Source: Ailurus styani (Eukaryota > Chordata > Mammalia > Carnivora > Ailuridae). From it: a DNA stretch of 64,000 nucleotides. How positions within the stretch are numbered: the stretch's first letter is position 1; the number at the start of each line of letters is the position of its first letter. The stretch covers positions 373,723 through 437,722 of the forward strand of contig LNAC01000679.1 in the NCBI GenBank assembly GCA_002007465.1. Reading direction: 5' to 3'. The notes under the pieces are model-generated. The model did no database searches. It was not told the origin of the DNA and was given only the letters and a program-made list of their open reading frames with translations. This document shows, piece after piece, positions 35,217 through 46,529 of this stretch. A program made the position numbers and the translations under genes.

Positions 35217-35392
35217 AGGCACCTGGGTGGCTCAGTGGGTTAAAGCCTCTGCCTTCAGCTCAGGTCATGATCTCAGGGTCCTGGGATAGAGCCCCGCATC
35301 GGGCTCCGTGCTCAGCGGGGAGCCTGCTTCCTCCTCTCTCTCTCTGCCTACTTGTGATCTCTCTCTCTCTCTCTCTCTGTCAAATAAATAAA
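35217..35392 (+). mobile_element. CAN-SINE, sense, mustelid-like head
   Basis: Head 'aggcacctgggtggctcagt' plus 'gggttaaagcctctgcc', core, 'ctgcctacttgtgatctc' with a (CT)n run, and 'aaataaataaataaa' tail. Flanks 'ttcactgtctat' and 'ttgcactatct' are a weak TSD. Confidence 0.95.
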
Positions 35393-35665
35393 TAAAAAAA
35401 AAGATATTTGCACTATCTTATTTTAATTAAAGAGAATGTTTTCAACACTGGCTCTGATTAGGAATTACTTCCAGAGCTGCCCTGCTGTCCCCAACCAAGA
35501 TCAAATGAAAAGGAATCACCATGGGTAAACCCATAAACTAATATATTTTCCAGCTCCCTAAGTTATTTCCATGCATAATTAATGTTTGAAAAACTATGTG
35601 AAAGAAAGGGAATTTTAGGTTGGCAAGCAGAAAATTATATATATAAATATAATTAATAATAAAGT

Positions 35666-35670
<5 letters not shown>

Positions 35671-35729
<59 letters not shown>

Positions 35730-35735
35730 CCTATN
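35671..35735. repeat. (TA)n, T27 and a single N
   Basis: About 16 TA units (35671-35702) run into 27 T (35703-35729), then 'cctat' and an undetermined base at 35735. Such a tract is hard to sequence, and the N marks a doubtful join. Confidence 0.95.
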
Positions 35736-35741
35736 CCTACA

Positions 35742-35905
35742 ACCAGTAGTTGACAAACCTGGATGTGTATCAATACCTGAAGGGGATCCTACTGAAAATA
35801 TGAGCATCAGAAGGTGCAATGGAAATTGAGGTCCATGAGTGTATATTGCTAAAAAGCTTCCCAGGCAGCTTTGGAAGTGGTTTCAATACTAATTTGCAGG
35901 GAGGC
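35742..35905 (-). mobile_element. MER5-like DNA transposon relic, antisense
   Basis: 'ccagtagttgacaaacctggatgtgtatcaatacctgaagg' and 'aaaagcttcccaggcagc' follow the antisense MER5 (hAT-Charlie MITE) order seen more clearly at 62040-62225. Confidence 0.5.
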
Positions 35906-36034
35906 TTTGGGTATATGGGAACACAGAACTTTAACACCCAGATTTGCTAAATAACCTCAGTTCTGCATTTTGTGCTTTGTGAAAATGACCTGAGATTTAG
36001 CTGAAAATTATAATTCATTTCAATTTAAAGTTAG

Positions 36035-36330
36035 CAAAAACTCTGCAGCCGCCGTATGCCAGGCATTTAGGGTTTGGGGGTGGGTGGACTTAAGTAAAAA
36101 GATGTCTTTCAAGGACCACAGAAAACAGATCTACAACTGACTAAAATACAAAGCAGAGTTAAATAGTACTCAGTGGATGGACTAGTTACATACTGGGTGA
36201 AAGAAAAAGAAGTAATTAATTCTGTCTGGTGAAGTAGACTAGGGGTGGGATGGTAAATGAGGGAAGCATCGCACAGGAGGTTATAGCATAGAAGCTGGGT
36301 TTTGCAAGATAAGATGAATTTCAAAAGGGG
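36035..36330 (+). repeat. Ancient repeat, family not named (weak)
   Basis: 'gccgtatgccaggcatttagggtttgggggtg' then 'aaaacagatctacaactgactaaaatacaaag' resembles the old family at 32165. A 105-codon minus-strand frame at 36109-36426 overlaps and is considered chance. Confidence 0.4.
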
Positions 36331-37238
36331 ATGCAGATGGCATTTCAGTAAAAAAAAATTACCAGAAAAACTTAGATTCAGAAAAAGTTGTGTTTTAATA
36401 TTAATAATTTTCCTCAGCATTCTCAAGGGGTAATGTTTTCCAAAATTCTTGTCACATTGAAAGACAAGTGTCTGGTTCTTTTGTACTCATGCAATTTGCA
36501 AGATAAGAAGTGCACATTTCAAAAACCGAAGAACTAATCTTACAAAAATAGAATAACCCTGAGCATTTGACTGTGATTCTTTTTCCGTCACAATTTGCCT
36601 CGCTCAGAGAACTCTCATGGTCCCGAGTGCCTTCCCACATTCCTTTCTCGGTTTTCGTTTTCTTGAAGATCATAGAGATCTGCATAATAGGCTACCTGTC
36701 CTAAGAAGAGGGAGAGTGATAGCAAGCCTGACTGTCTCAATTCCCATTGAAACGGAGTCTTAATAAAAGAAAAAAAAAAAACTTAAAGAACAAGGAACAG
36801 TGTCAGTGAAATCTCATGAGAGGGAAATTTTGCCATCAAGATGACATTTGAAAATGTTTTCATTTGTGAATTTATACTCAAGTGTATCTTTTGGCCACAT
36901 AATTCCAGGATTGATTTGTGGGGGCGGGGGATGTTTTGTTTTAATTTTTTTTTTTATCAGTACGTTCTTTCTTAGGGCTGGCAAGCAGACCAGTACATAA
37001 TATAAGAGCTGTTAAAATATGCCAAGGTCCATTTAAAGAAACATAAATCATGCCCATGCAATACCAATTATTTCAAAATTTGGGGTTAACACATAAAAAT
37101 CACAGATTTGTCCCAAATGTTTTAGTTCTTGAAATATTGGAAACAAAGTTAGCTATAGCTTTACATGGCTCCAGCTAAGACAACTGGGCTCCCTAACATT
37201 ATATGTACCATTTAAATAAGGTCAGAGTATTTATTATT
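36331..37238. other. Unique sequence, no gene seen
   Basis: Nothing recognised. A 77-codon minus-strand frame at 36452-36685 lacks features. Confidence 0.4.
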
Positions 37239-37254
37239 AAGAGTGGTAAGTTTT

Positions 37255-37440
37255 GGGCGCCTGGGTGGCTCAGTTGGTTAAGCGACTGCCTTCGGCTCAG
37301 GTCATGAACCCGGAGTCCCAGAATCGAGTCCCGCATCGGGCTCCCAGCTCCATGGGGAGTCTGCTTCTCCCTCTGACTTTCTCCCCTCTCATGCTCTCTC
37401 TCACTCTCTCTCAAATAAATAAATAAAATGTTTAAAAAAA
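37255..37440 (+). mobile_element. CAN-SINE, sense, with 16-bp TSD
   Basis: Head 'gggcgcctgggtggctcagt' plus 'tggttaagcgactgcc' (general carnivore head), core, CT-rich segment and tail. TSDs 'aagagtggtaagtttt' (37239-37254) and 'aatagtagtaagtttt' (37441-37456) differ at two bases. Confidence 0.96.
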
Positions 37441-37599
37441 AATAGTAGTAAGTTTTACTCAAAAACGGAAAGCATTTACCCAAAGTGTACTTGTACTATG
37501 TATCAGGCAGAAGATTTGTACAGGGAAGATTTTAAAAGGAAAATCAAGCAGCTTGTCCAGTTAATAATAATCTTCTCTTTCTAGCAATGAAATAATATG

Positions 37600-37830
37600 G
37601 CATAATAAAAAGACTATGTTTTGGCATCAGGCTCATTTAGGGAAGGATCGCACTACCACTAATAATTCTATGACCGTGGACAAATTACTTCATTACTCTG
37701 AGTCTCAGTTAACTTCTTCGTAAAACGTGGAAAATATAAGTAGAATTCAGGATTATTCTAAGGAATCAGAATAATATAAAGTAGCATAGAGCAATCACAA
37801 AGTGGCTAGGTATTCAAGTATTTCAAATTG
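37600..37830 (+). repeat. MIR SINE, sense
   Basis: 'tttggcatcaggctcatttaggg', 'ctatgaccgtggacaaattacttcattactctgagtctcag' and 'attctaaggaatcagaataatat' follow the MIR consensus order over most of its length. Confidence 0.75.
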
Positions 37831-39235
37831 ATAATAAAAGGAACACAGGGTTCCATCACTTAAGGTTTCGTGATGACAAATATCCAGAGTAATTCCGTAA
37901 CTTCATCGTGTTGAGTTTTCCCATTGATTCACACTCCAGACTGTTAGAGTTTATTATTTCAAGTTATTTCCCTTATACCACAGGATCCTCAGAGGACACT
38001 GGCAATTCTTTGGATTCTGCTGGTACCTCTTCTGCCCACATGATAGAATGCAACCATTTGTCCAACCGTTCTTTCTCTAGGATTATACACAAGAGTAACT
38101 GTGAACTCATGCCCTTAAAACAGCAAGGAAAATTCTCCTGAAAAAGAGTATGGTCCTGCCTAAGTATGCAGTGTGCACACAGTTTAATGACTAGTTTCCT
38201 ACATGAATCCTGTAGTGGGGGGAAGGGTTCTTCCCTCTGGGCTTCTCCACAGCGGCACCCACCCCCTACTCACTTCCACTCATCCCTGCCAAAGACTCTG
38301 TGAGCCAGTCACAGGGAGTTAGCAAATTACTGCTATTCTAAGCTCCTTGTCTGCAAAAGCAGACAATGTCAGAGACACTAAGATCTGGTTAGCATTATAA
38401 TTTACCGGCTTTGTTGGAGGTAGAAAGATCCTGCATGCAAACACATGCAGGGTGCAAAGACTGACGCCACAAGAAAAGATTACATCGTCAACGTTGTCTT
38501 GGAGCAAGAGATGGACACATCTTAAATATAATAGTGCTGTATACACTTATGCAGAAATGTAACAAAACAAGTAAGATCAGATTATTTAAAGACTTTACTC
38601 AGAAGTGCAAAACATTCTAACTAAAAAGAGAATTCTGTATACAAACACTGTGGTTCACCAACATTCCCCCTGTATAGCAACATACAATTATAGGTATAAC
38701 ATACGAGGGCATATTCACTGTACATAAAATATAGACCCTTTATACAAACCCATAGAAAACCCTTTACATAAACTTATATTTAATCTCTATATAAGCATAT
38801 GTAACCAAAATGCTATAAAAGAAAATGGCAAGATATTTTGGTAGAATGAACATTGGTTTTGTTACCATCTAGAAATACAACACTTTGTCAAATGGCTGTC
38901 TGATGCTTCTTTTTAATTATCCTCACTCTCCATAGGGGATCTCTGTTTGCATTATCTCGACAATTTTCACTCAAAGAAACATTTCTGCCTCCTGTTACTG
39001 ATGTGTAGTCATTCTGCCTTTTCTCCGATTGTTCTTCAAAATCCATGTTTTCGGGGGCCTTTTTTTGTGACTTCCTTGTTTGATGTCCTCACCCCCAATA
39101 ACTTCATTTCTTCCAAACTTTCACTAAGAACATTTTCAAACCCAAAAATTTTTAGGTGAATGCTCATTTTTGCATCATCCAGATCCTACAATTAATGTTT
39201 TACTAAACTTGCTTTGTCACAGCTTTCCATCAAAC
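37831..39235. other. Unique sequence, no gene seen
   Basis: No exon can be supported. 38590-38860 is AT-rich with repeated 'tttacataaa/tatacaaaccc' text and could be a 3' UTR or simple AT-rich DNA. Open frames of 70-77 codons are featureless. Confidence 0.4.
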
Positions 39236-39239
39236 CATC

Positions 39240-39400
39240 CCTCTATCCACCCACCAATTAATCTCATTTGATGCATTTTTAAAAATTTGTTATTGAAGTA
39301 TAGTTGACATACAATGATATATTAATTTCAGGTGTGATTAATTAATTTCATAGTGATTTGACACTTGCCTACATTATTCAATACTTGGAACTTCTTAGGG
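39240..39400 (-). mobile_element. Old L1 3' UTR fragment, antisense
   Basis: 'atctcatttgatgcattttt' and 'ttattgaagtatagttgacatacaatgatatattaatttcaggtgt' are typical antisense L1M 3' UTR text. Confidence 0.75.
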
Positions 39401-39559
39401 CTGTCTTCTGTAGTGAGAACTCAGTATAGCTTTAGGTCTTTCTGAGACAGCAAAGTCCCCAATGCGGAGAACTCCTCTATGACAAATTATAAAAATTATA
39501 GTGTCTTTTAGAGAGACATGTAAAATAAGTTGGCCAAGATTTTCTGGGACGAGATATTA

Positions 39560-39810
39560 TGCAGTGTATTAAAATGCAGAAACTGGGAGGAAAGGGTCCA
39601 AGTTCCCATCCTGGTCCTGTCAGTTACTGCCTGCCTGAGCTCATGCAAATTACTACCTACTCTAGTTGTGTTTCATCATCAGGAATGAGGAACATAATAG
39701 TGTTTGCCCCAGAGGGTGGATCTGAAGACGAAGTGACATGAGGCATTTAAAGTACTTCACCAGTGCTTGACACAAAGTAAGTTCTCAGTAACATCTGCTG
39801 TTATTGTTGC
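39560..39810 (+). repeat. MIR SINE, sense, nearly full length
   Basis: 'aagttcccatcctggtcctgtcagttactgcctg', 'gagctcatgcaaattactacc', 'gtgtttcatcatcaggaatgagg' and 'cagtgcttgacacaaagtaagttctcagtaa' give the MIR order to its 3' end. Confidence 0.8.
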
Positions 39811-42800
39811 AATTTTTTAATTAGTATATGCAAAACCAGATGATAACTCTAATGCAGTTCTGTCCAAGGATGTACCTCTTGCATATGCAGATTTAATGAC
39901 CTACAAGGAATTGATGTTATCACAGTCTGTCCACAGATAGACCTTCACTAGGTGTAATTCTTCGATGTGATTGATAGCCGTCTGTTTGATAAAATGAGAT
40001 AGACAACCCCAGGTGTTCTATTTTGAGCAATTAAAGGCATTAGCCCCATGTAAGTGGACTCCTCACAGATATGCTGCACAAAATCAGAAAAATAATCCAC
40101 ATCTTCCCTTTTTTTCCAGAGCAAAATGTCAATCTCTCTTAGATTTCTCCGACATCAGCAGAACATTTGCTTTGTTAACTGTTACTCCTGCTGTCAGCAG
40201 AAGCAGGAAGATGCCGTGCGTGTTTTGCTCTTCGTACAAATCTGAAGCCCTCACAGAGAAGGCACCTTCCCAACATGTGCATATACACAAAATAACATAT
40301 TTCAAAGTCATATTCATTTAGAAAATTATTTTTTCTTGGCTTCCCTGTCCAGTTCCTTGAGTATAGTATACAAAGGATTAATTAGTTGACGTTAATAATT
40401 CTTTTTTCAGGAATAATAATCTCATTTGGCAGGGAGGAAGGACGGAGGGAAAGGGAAAGAAAGAGATTTTATAGTCTTTATGGTCGTTTGTTTGGTAGGA
40501 TGTCCATACGTGTGTGTGTGTGTTTGTAAAATGAGGTACCTTTCCCTGCCCTTGATACTTCTTTGAACTCTCCCTTCCCCATTTCACTTTGCTCAGTGAA
40601 GCGTGCTTATGTCAAATGAATCAGTGGATGAACACTTTAATTTATTTGAGCAGAGCAAATACCACTACAATTAAAAGATGCCTAATTGGCCTTGTGCGGT
40701 GGGAAAGTACGGTCTCAGAAACAGCACTGTTTGTATTTCTTTTTAGATTCTAAACATACAGACTATAAACTTTTGTAAACAGAATTTTGTACATATACAA
40801 TATGGAAATCTTTGTCCATTTAATGTACTTTCTTCCTTGATAATTTTGCTTCCTATAATCCTCTATATGCCTGAATATCTTGAAATATCAGCATAATTAG
40901 TATCACCTGGAGTTCTCCCCTCCCCTTGTGGATAATGTAGGGATATTGGTATTTATTTTCATAAAGCTCACTTAAACCACTTGACCATAAATATAGAATA
41001 GAGATGAAAATTCCACCTCTGGCACAATTGGACATATTTTTGTTGAATTCATCCTGTTTTGCTTTTGTTTTTGTTTTTGTTTTTTTTTAATGCACCAGCC
41101 CCCTCACCTGTGTTGAGTTTTTGCTATAAAGGTCAGTACTGGTTTAGAGCTAGAGGAGGGGAGGAGCTTCGGTGGCTGGCTCTCTATGTTGGCAGGGCTG
41201 TTTCCACAGCTGAATGAATCTACTTTATGCTTGTCCAGCACCATTAATCCTTTGTAACCAGAATTGGTCTATAAACTAAAAAAAAAAGTTAATGTCATTT
41301 GAATTCTTCATGGTAACAGTGATTTTTTCTTAAACAGCAAGGCGTGTGTGCTAAGGGGAGGAGCACGTGAAAGAAAATGTCTCCTGAATATTGCAAAGCT
41401 CTTTCTTTGTAATATGGCAAACTAACTTCTGTATAATTATTTACTATAGTAAAAGTATGTGATAATGGGTGTGTGTGTGTGTATACTGCTGCATTTACAC
41501 TTGGTGATTTCCAGCATTTCTGGAAATGTATGACGTCTTTGCCTTTGATTCCTAAAGTGAGAACATAATGCAGAGTGACAAGGAGACATTACCTAGATAT
41601 CACTGACTCACTGGTAAGATTCAGATGTAATAATATTTGCTGACCACATGCATGGAACAGAAATGCAAAGTTCACTTTGCTAGCACTCACTCTTGCTCTA
41701 CCCTCTGTATCTTTAAGATCTTCAGTGGTCAGCTTAATTATTTATGTTAGTACCAAAGATTTATTTTATCTTATATGGAATCATGGATTCTCTCTTGCAG
41801 GATTGAAAACTCAGGTTTTGTATTTGGTTTTCTGTTTTTTTTTTTTTAATCTTTACCCTGGTATCTTCCTGTATGAACTTTCCACAATGATAATATCTTC
41901 TCCAGAGAATGAAATGGATTACAGATAACATCTAATTTTGTCAATCACACATCTTTTTGGTTAAATTCAAAGATGTTTTTAGACACTATTTTGAGAATTA
42001 TAAGTTGTTTGAGGGCATCATAATTTCTCAAACTGTTCTCTAATGAGTACAGAAAGATAAGTCTTTTAAAATCATATACTTTTATGGTAAAAAGGAAATG
42101 ACAAGAAACAAATACATTTATTTGGGGCTGTTACTATAAACTGGAAACAAAAAGTCTTATAATTATCAAAATGTTATTTTTGTTCTCAAGAAGCAATGTA
42201 TTTTTGCCTAAGTTTACATCTGTGTAGGAGTTCTGGTTAAAGATGGCACACTGAACATATGGGTATTTTTTCCTCTTCCTAACTATGAAATGATAGTAAG
42301 GGTGCATAGATGTACATAATCGTAAGCAACCCTAAAAACAAAAATACCTCTCATTAGCACATCAGAGAAGTTGATTCTTTAGAGCAATCTATAATTGGAT
42401 GCAATTATATTGACTGAGAAACCAAAGCAGAAGGGCTTGAAGCCTAAAATATGATCAGCAAAAGCAAGAGCTCTTCTCCCTAGTGGGCTTGCAAGAGGCT
42501 CAAAGCCAGAACTGCAGCTACAGGAAAAAAAAAAATTTTGCCCGTAGTCAAGATAATTAGTGACTGCCTATCTAATAGTTTCCTCAGGTAGCACCTTCTC
42601 TCCTACAGGTGCCCACAAACAGAGGAAGAGCTGTCTAGCATTTTTCCCAGGATAAACCCATAAGACAGCTTTCTGTAGAAACTACAAAGTTTACCTGGGG
42701 GAAAACTGCTGTGAGTCGTGTTGCCTAAGAGAGAAGTGAAAATGATCAAAGTAGCTTAAAGTAAACTATCATGGGGGGGACAGTTGAGGATCAAAGGCGA

Positions 42801-42904
42801 GGCAGTGGTGCCAACTGCTCAAAATGAGAAGGGTATCACCCTTCTTATTTTCATATGTGCTAGAGCCCCCAGCTGATCTGACTCCGCTTGGCATCCCCTG
42901 CCTC
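39811..42904. other. 3.1 kb without a recognised repeat or gene
   Basis: The longest repeat-poor stretch of the window apart from 54-57 kb. It includes short GT and T-rich tracts (40507-40526, 41061-41087, 41469-41484). 40013-40321 (102 codons, plus) has no known domain, though a good splice-acceptor-like 'cttccctttttttccag' ends at 40119. 41040-41560 looks like candidate conserved noncoding DNA with a CRE-like 'tgacgtc' at 41531. Confidence 0.4.
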
Positions 42905-43130
42905 CTAATAATATTGCCAATACTTTTCTGAATTCTTTATGTAAATTAGTTCATTTCATTCTCACAACTGCTGTGTGTTATTATCATCACGTTATTATCA
43001 TCATCTAAGAGATAAGGAACCTAGCTGGGGCACAGAAATACTAAGTAATTTGCCTAAGTTCACAGCTAGGAAGTATTAGAGCTGAGACATGAACAGAGTC
43101 GGGTTCAAGAGTCCCATGTATTTCATCACT
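42905..43130 (-). repeat. MIR SINE, antisense
   Basis: 'ttagttcatttcattctcacaactgctgtg', 'atcatctaagagataaggaacc', 'taatttgcctaagttcacagctagg' and 'agctgagacatgaacagag' are antisense MIR landmarks in order. Confidence 0.8.
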
Positions 43131-43324
43131 GCCCTGGGTCACCCTGATGTGGTGCCCGCTGTTTGATGTGCCACAAAAGCTCTGTAGGCAGCTTTCTCAC
43201 AGAGACGACAGGCCTTCCGAGAAACAGACCAGTTAATCTACAGGGAGTACCCATGCCATCTCTCTTTACTTAGCTGCTGAGTCCCTTGTTCATAAATATG
43301 AATTTGTCTAACCAAGAATCATCA

Positions 43325-43519
43325 GGGGCACCAGGGTGGCCCAGTGGGTTAAAGCCTCTGCCTTCGGCTCAGGTCATGATCTCAGGGTCCTGGGATCAAG
43401 CCTCGCATCCGGCTCCCTGCTCAACAGGGAGTCTGCTTCCTCCTCTCTCTCTGCCTGCCTCTCTGCCTACTTGTAATCTCTCTCTCTCTGTGTCAAATAA
43501 ATAAATGAAATCTTAAAAA
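43325..43519 (+). mobile_element. CAN-SINE, sense, mustelid-like head
   Basis: Head 'ggggcaccagggtggcccag' plus 'gtgggttaaagcctctgcc', core, 'tgcctgcctctctgcctacttg' and 'aaataaataaatgaaatctt' tail. Flanks 'aagaatcatca' (43314-43324) and 'aaaaatcatca' (43518-43528) are a short TSD. Confidence 0.95.
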
Positions 43520-43584
43520 AAATCATCAAACACTTGAGGAAAGGCAACAGCAAGTGAGAGAGAAGATGAATAAAAGGAAGAACT

Positions 43585-43610
43585 CACACACACACACACA
43601 CACACACACA
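43585..43610. repeat. Microsatellite (CA)13
   Basis: Thirteen uninterrupted CA units, likely length-variable. Confidence 0.97.
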
Positions 43611-43838
43611 GAGACATTTTAAGGAACAAAAGAGAACTTAAAAAATTATGGTGATCAATAAAAAGTGAATATACTACAATGGAAAAAAAAGTAATTACAT
43701 AAAAGTAAACTTTCTTGGAAATTTCAAATGTGATTCCTAAAATTCATAAAAGTCCATAAAATGGCTAAATAATACAGTAGATCTGGTTTAAATCAACTTG
43801 TTCATCTTGAATGACAGAATGATGAAATTTCTCAGAAT

Positions 43839-45089
43839 GTGGAGAAAATGGGAGAAATTAAGGAATTCAAAGGATCAATGTACATAGGCATAGAGGGTAC
43901 ATACCTCAATATAATCAAAGCCATCTATGAAAAACCCACAGCACATATCATTCTCAATGGAGAAAAACTGAGAGCTTTTCCCCTAAAGTCAGGAACATGG
44001 CAGGGCTGTCCACTATCACCACTGCTATTCAACATAGTACTAGAAGTCCTAGCCTCAGCAATCAGACAACAAAAAGAAATAAAAGGCATCCAAATTGGCA
44101 AGGAAGAAGTCAAACTCTCACTCTTTGCAGATGATATGATACTTTATGTGGAAAACCCAAAGGACTCCACTCCAAAACTGCTAGCACTCATACAGGAATT
44201 CAGTCAAGTGTCAGGATATAAAATCAATGCACAGAAATCAGTTGCATTTCTATATACCAACAACAAAACAGAAGAAAGAGAAATTAAAGAGTCAATCCCA
44301 TTTACAATTGCACCCAAAACCATAAGATACCTAGGAACAAACCTAACCAAAGAGGCAAAGATTATGTATTCAGAAAACTATAAAGTACTCATGAAAGAAA
44401 TTGAGGAAGACACAAAGAAGTGGAAAAACATTCCATGCTCATGGATGGGTAGAATAAATATTGTGAAAATGTCTATGCTACCTAGAGCAATCTACACATT
44501 TAATGCAATCCCCATCAAAATACCAGCAATTTATTTCAAAGAAATGGAACAAATAATCCTAAAATTTATATGGAACCAGAAAAGACCCCGAATAGCCAAA
44601 GGAATGTTGAAAAAAAAAAGCAAAGTTGGCGGCATCACAATTCCAGATTTCAAGCTCTATTACAAAGCTGTCATCATCAAGACAGTATGGTACTGGCACA
44701 AAAACAGACACATAGACCAGTGGAACAGAATAGAGAACCCAAAAATGGACCCTCAACTCTATGGTCAACTAATCTTCGACAAAGCAGGAAAGAATGTCCA
44801 GTGGGAAAAAGACAGTCTCTTCAACAAATGGTGTTGGGAAAACTGGTCAGCCACATGCAGAACAATGAAACTGGATCATTTCCTGACACCATATAGAAAA
44901 ATAGACTCAAAATGGATCAAAGACCTCAATGTGAGAAAGGAATCCATCAAAATGCTTGAGGAGAACACAGGCAGCAACCTCTTCGACCTCAACCGCAGCA
45001 ACTTCTTCCTAGGAACATCACCAAAGGCAAGGGAAGCAAGGGCAAAAATGAACTATTGGGACTTCATCAAGATTAAAAGCTATTTTTAG
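43839..45089 (+). pseudogene. L1 ORF2 fragment with a long open frame
   Basis: A 416-codon open frame whose residues from about 20 onward match L1 ORF2p, the reverse transcriptase/endonuclease of L1 retrotransposons. Visible are the fingers/palm block '[14 protein letters not shown]' (residues 52-65; a W sits where R is usual), the catalytic FADD motif (96-99, codons 44124-44135), '[19 protein letters not shown]' and the late ORF2 block '[18 protein letters not shown]'. The frame stops shortly after '[12 protein letters not shown]'. The endonuclease domain, first RT motifs, C-terminal cysteine-rich part, 3' UTR and poly(A) are all missing. The first 19 codons are not L1-like, so the ATG at 43839 is not a real start. 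It cannot be a functional protein, but the open frame implies a fairly young source. Confidence 0.93.
43895..45086 (+). mobile_element. L1 fragment truncated at both ends
   Basis: L1 similarity starts at 'gggtacatacctcaatataatc' and stops at 'aagattaaaagctattttt'. There is no 3' UTR, poly(A) tail or clear TSD, unlike a normal target-primed L1 insertion, which keeps its 3' end. Confidence 0.85.
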
Positions 45090-46325
45090 AATGAAGAGTA
45101 GGCTAAATATTCAAGAGAGTTGAGTTTAATTACAGAACATGAATGTTGTAAATCATGGAACCCTGAAAATATCTACTTTATGTCGAAACTGATGAAAGTC
45201 AGAAAGAAGAGAAGCAGAGGAGAGAAGCTGTGTATTAGTTAACTTCCTCTTCTTATGTAACAAGGTATCAGTAGATAGTGTTTAACCATTAGGAACTAAA
45301 AGTAGAGATATGTATGATTTTACGGTAAAGAAACAAAACTACAAGTAGGACAAAAAAGTAGAAAAACAAAAATGAGGCTTGGAAAGGAGAGGAAAATAGA
45401 AGCAGCTGTGCTAAATTTCAGCTACAAGGGTAAGATGCCTAAATACAGCATCCAATTGAAGAAATGATACCAAAAAATAAAGATGTAATAACATTTTGGT
45501 TTATGGTTGTAATCATAACATTAATTTTTAAAAATTTATATCAGGAAGTGGGGTAGAGGAAAAAGCAGAAAGCATTTTATTCTTGCATATGCCCCTTTCT
45601 ACTATGTGAAATTGTAAATCAAGAACATGTATTATTACAAATTAAAAGATCAAAAATTATAAAAATGTGTGTACACACATACATCTGTCAATGTGAGTAC
45701 ATGCACATGTACATAGAAACATGCATGTACATGAACATATGTGCATATGTATATACATGACCAAACTTTCCAATCTTTTCCCTTTGAAGGTGTTAGTAAA
45801 ACTCATATAGGTAGCGATTTTCAGACATCTAATGCTGTCTTTAATTAAGAGATGTGTGCTTTCTACTTGTGCAATCCTGCATCATACTGCCAGTATTTCT
45901 CCCTAAGGGTGAAGCAAATTCTAGGGATAATAAGTATATATGGTATAATAAATTGTAATCTCTATTAGATACACAAAATTAATCTCATTACTCTAAGGAT
46001 GGAGCGGTGTATTCAGTTTCGTGGGCTTTATTATGTTCTCATTGATCATTAAGACTTAAAATGCAGTTTCTCTCTCATGAAAGAAGCTGAACTGTTACCT
46101 ATGCAGAGGCTTTCTTGTGCACTAGTTGCTGTTCTGAAGAGTATTTTAATCACTCTGTAGAACACATTTTGAGGGTAATTACTTTAAGATGCTAAAATCC
46201 CACAGGAGAGAAATTTGGCCAGATCATGATACAAACATGACTCAGAAAAACTGTGCAGCTGGTGTATTTGATCAAAATATTCCTTTGCCTCATCCAAACT
46301 ATTCTGGGAGGTAACTTGGATAAAT
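45090..46325. other. Unique AT-rich sequence
   Basis: No gene seen. At 45661-45765 alternating purine/pyrimidine text ('gtgtgtacacacatac', 'catgcatgtacatgaacatatgtgc') forms short palindromes. Confidence 0.45.
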
Positions 46326-46519
46326 AATACATATATATATATAAACGTACATATATAAAATGTATATATAACATAATACATATATGTTATATATATAAAT
46401 TTTAAATGTATAAATGTTATGTATATTTACACACAAAAAAATTTCTTTATATATGTATATAAATTTTAAATATATAAATACATTATACTTATACACACAC
46501 ACACACACACACACACACA
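46326..46519. repeat. AT-rich low-complexity tract ending in (AC)14
   Basis: TA-rich units with 'ttttaaatgtataaat/ttttaaatatataaat' repeated twice lead into an AC run at 46492-46519. The minus-strand open frames here (46184-46556) are by-products of the low complexity. Confidence 0.9.
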
Positions 46520-46529
46520 AAACATTTTC

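Noticed and set aside
40013..40321. 102-codon plus-strand frame with an acceptor-like site at 40119
   Set aside because: No donor or family match was found; a single acceptor motif is too common to count.
45661..45765. Z-DNA or regulatory palindrome cluster
   Set aside because: Alternating CA/TG text is common low-complexity DNA; no further support.
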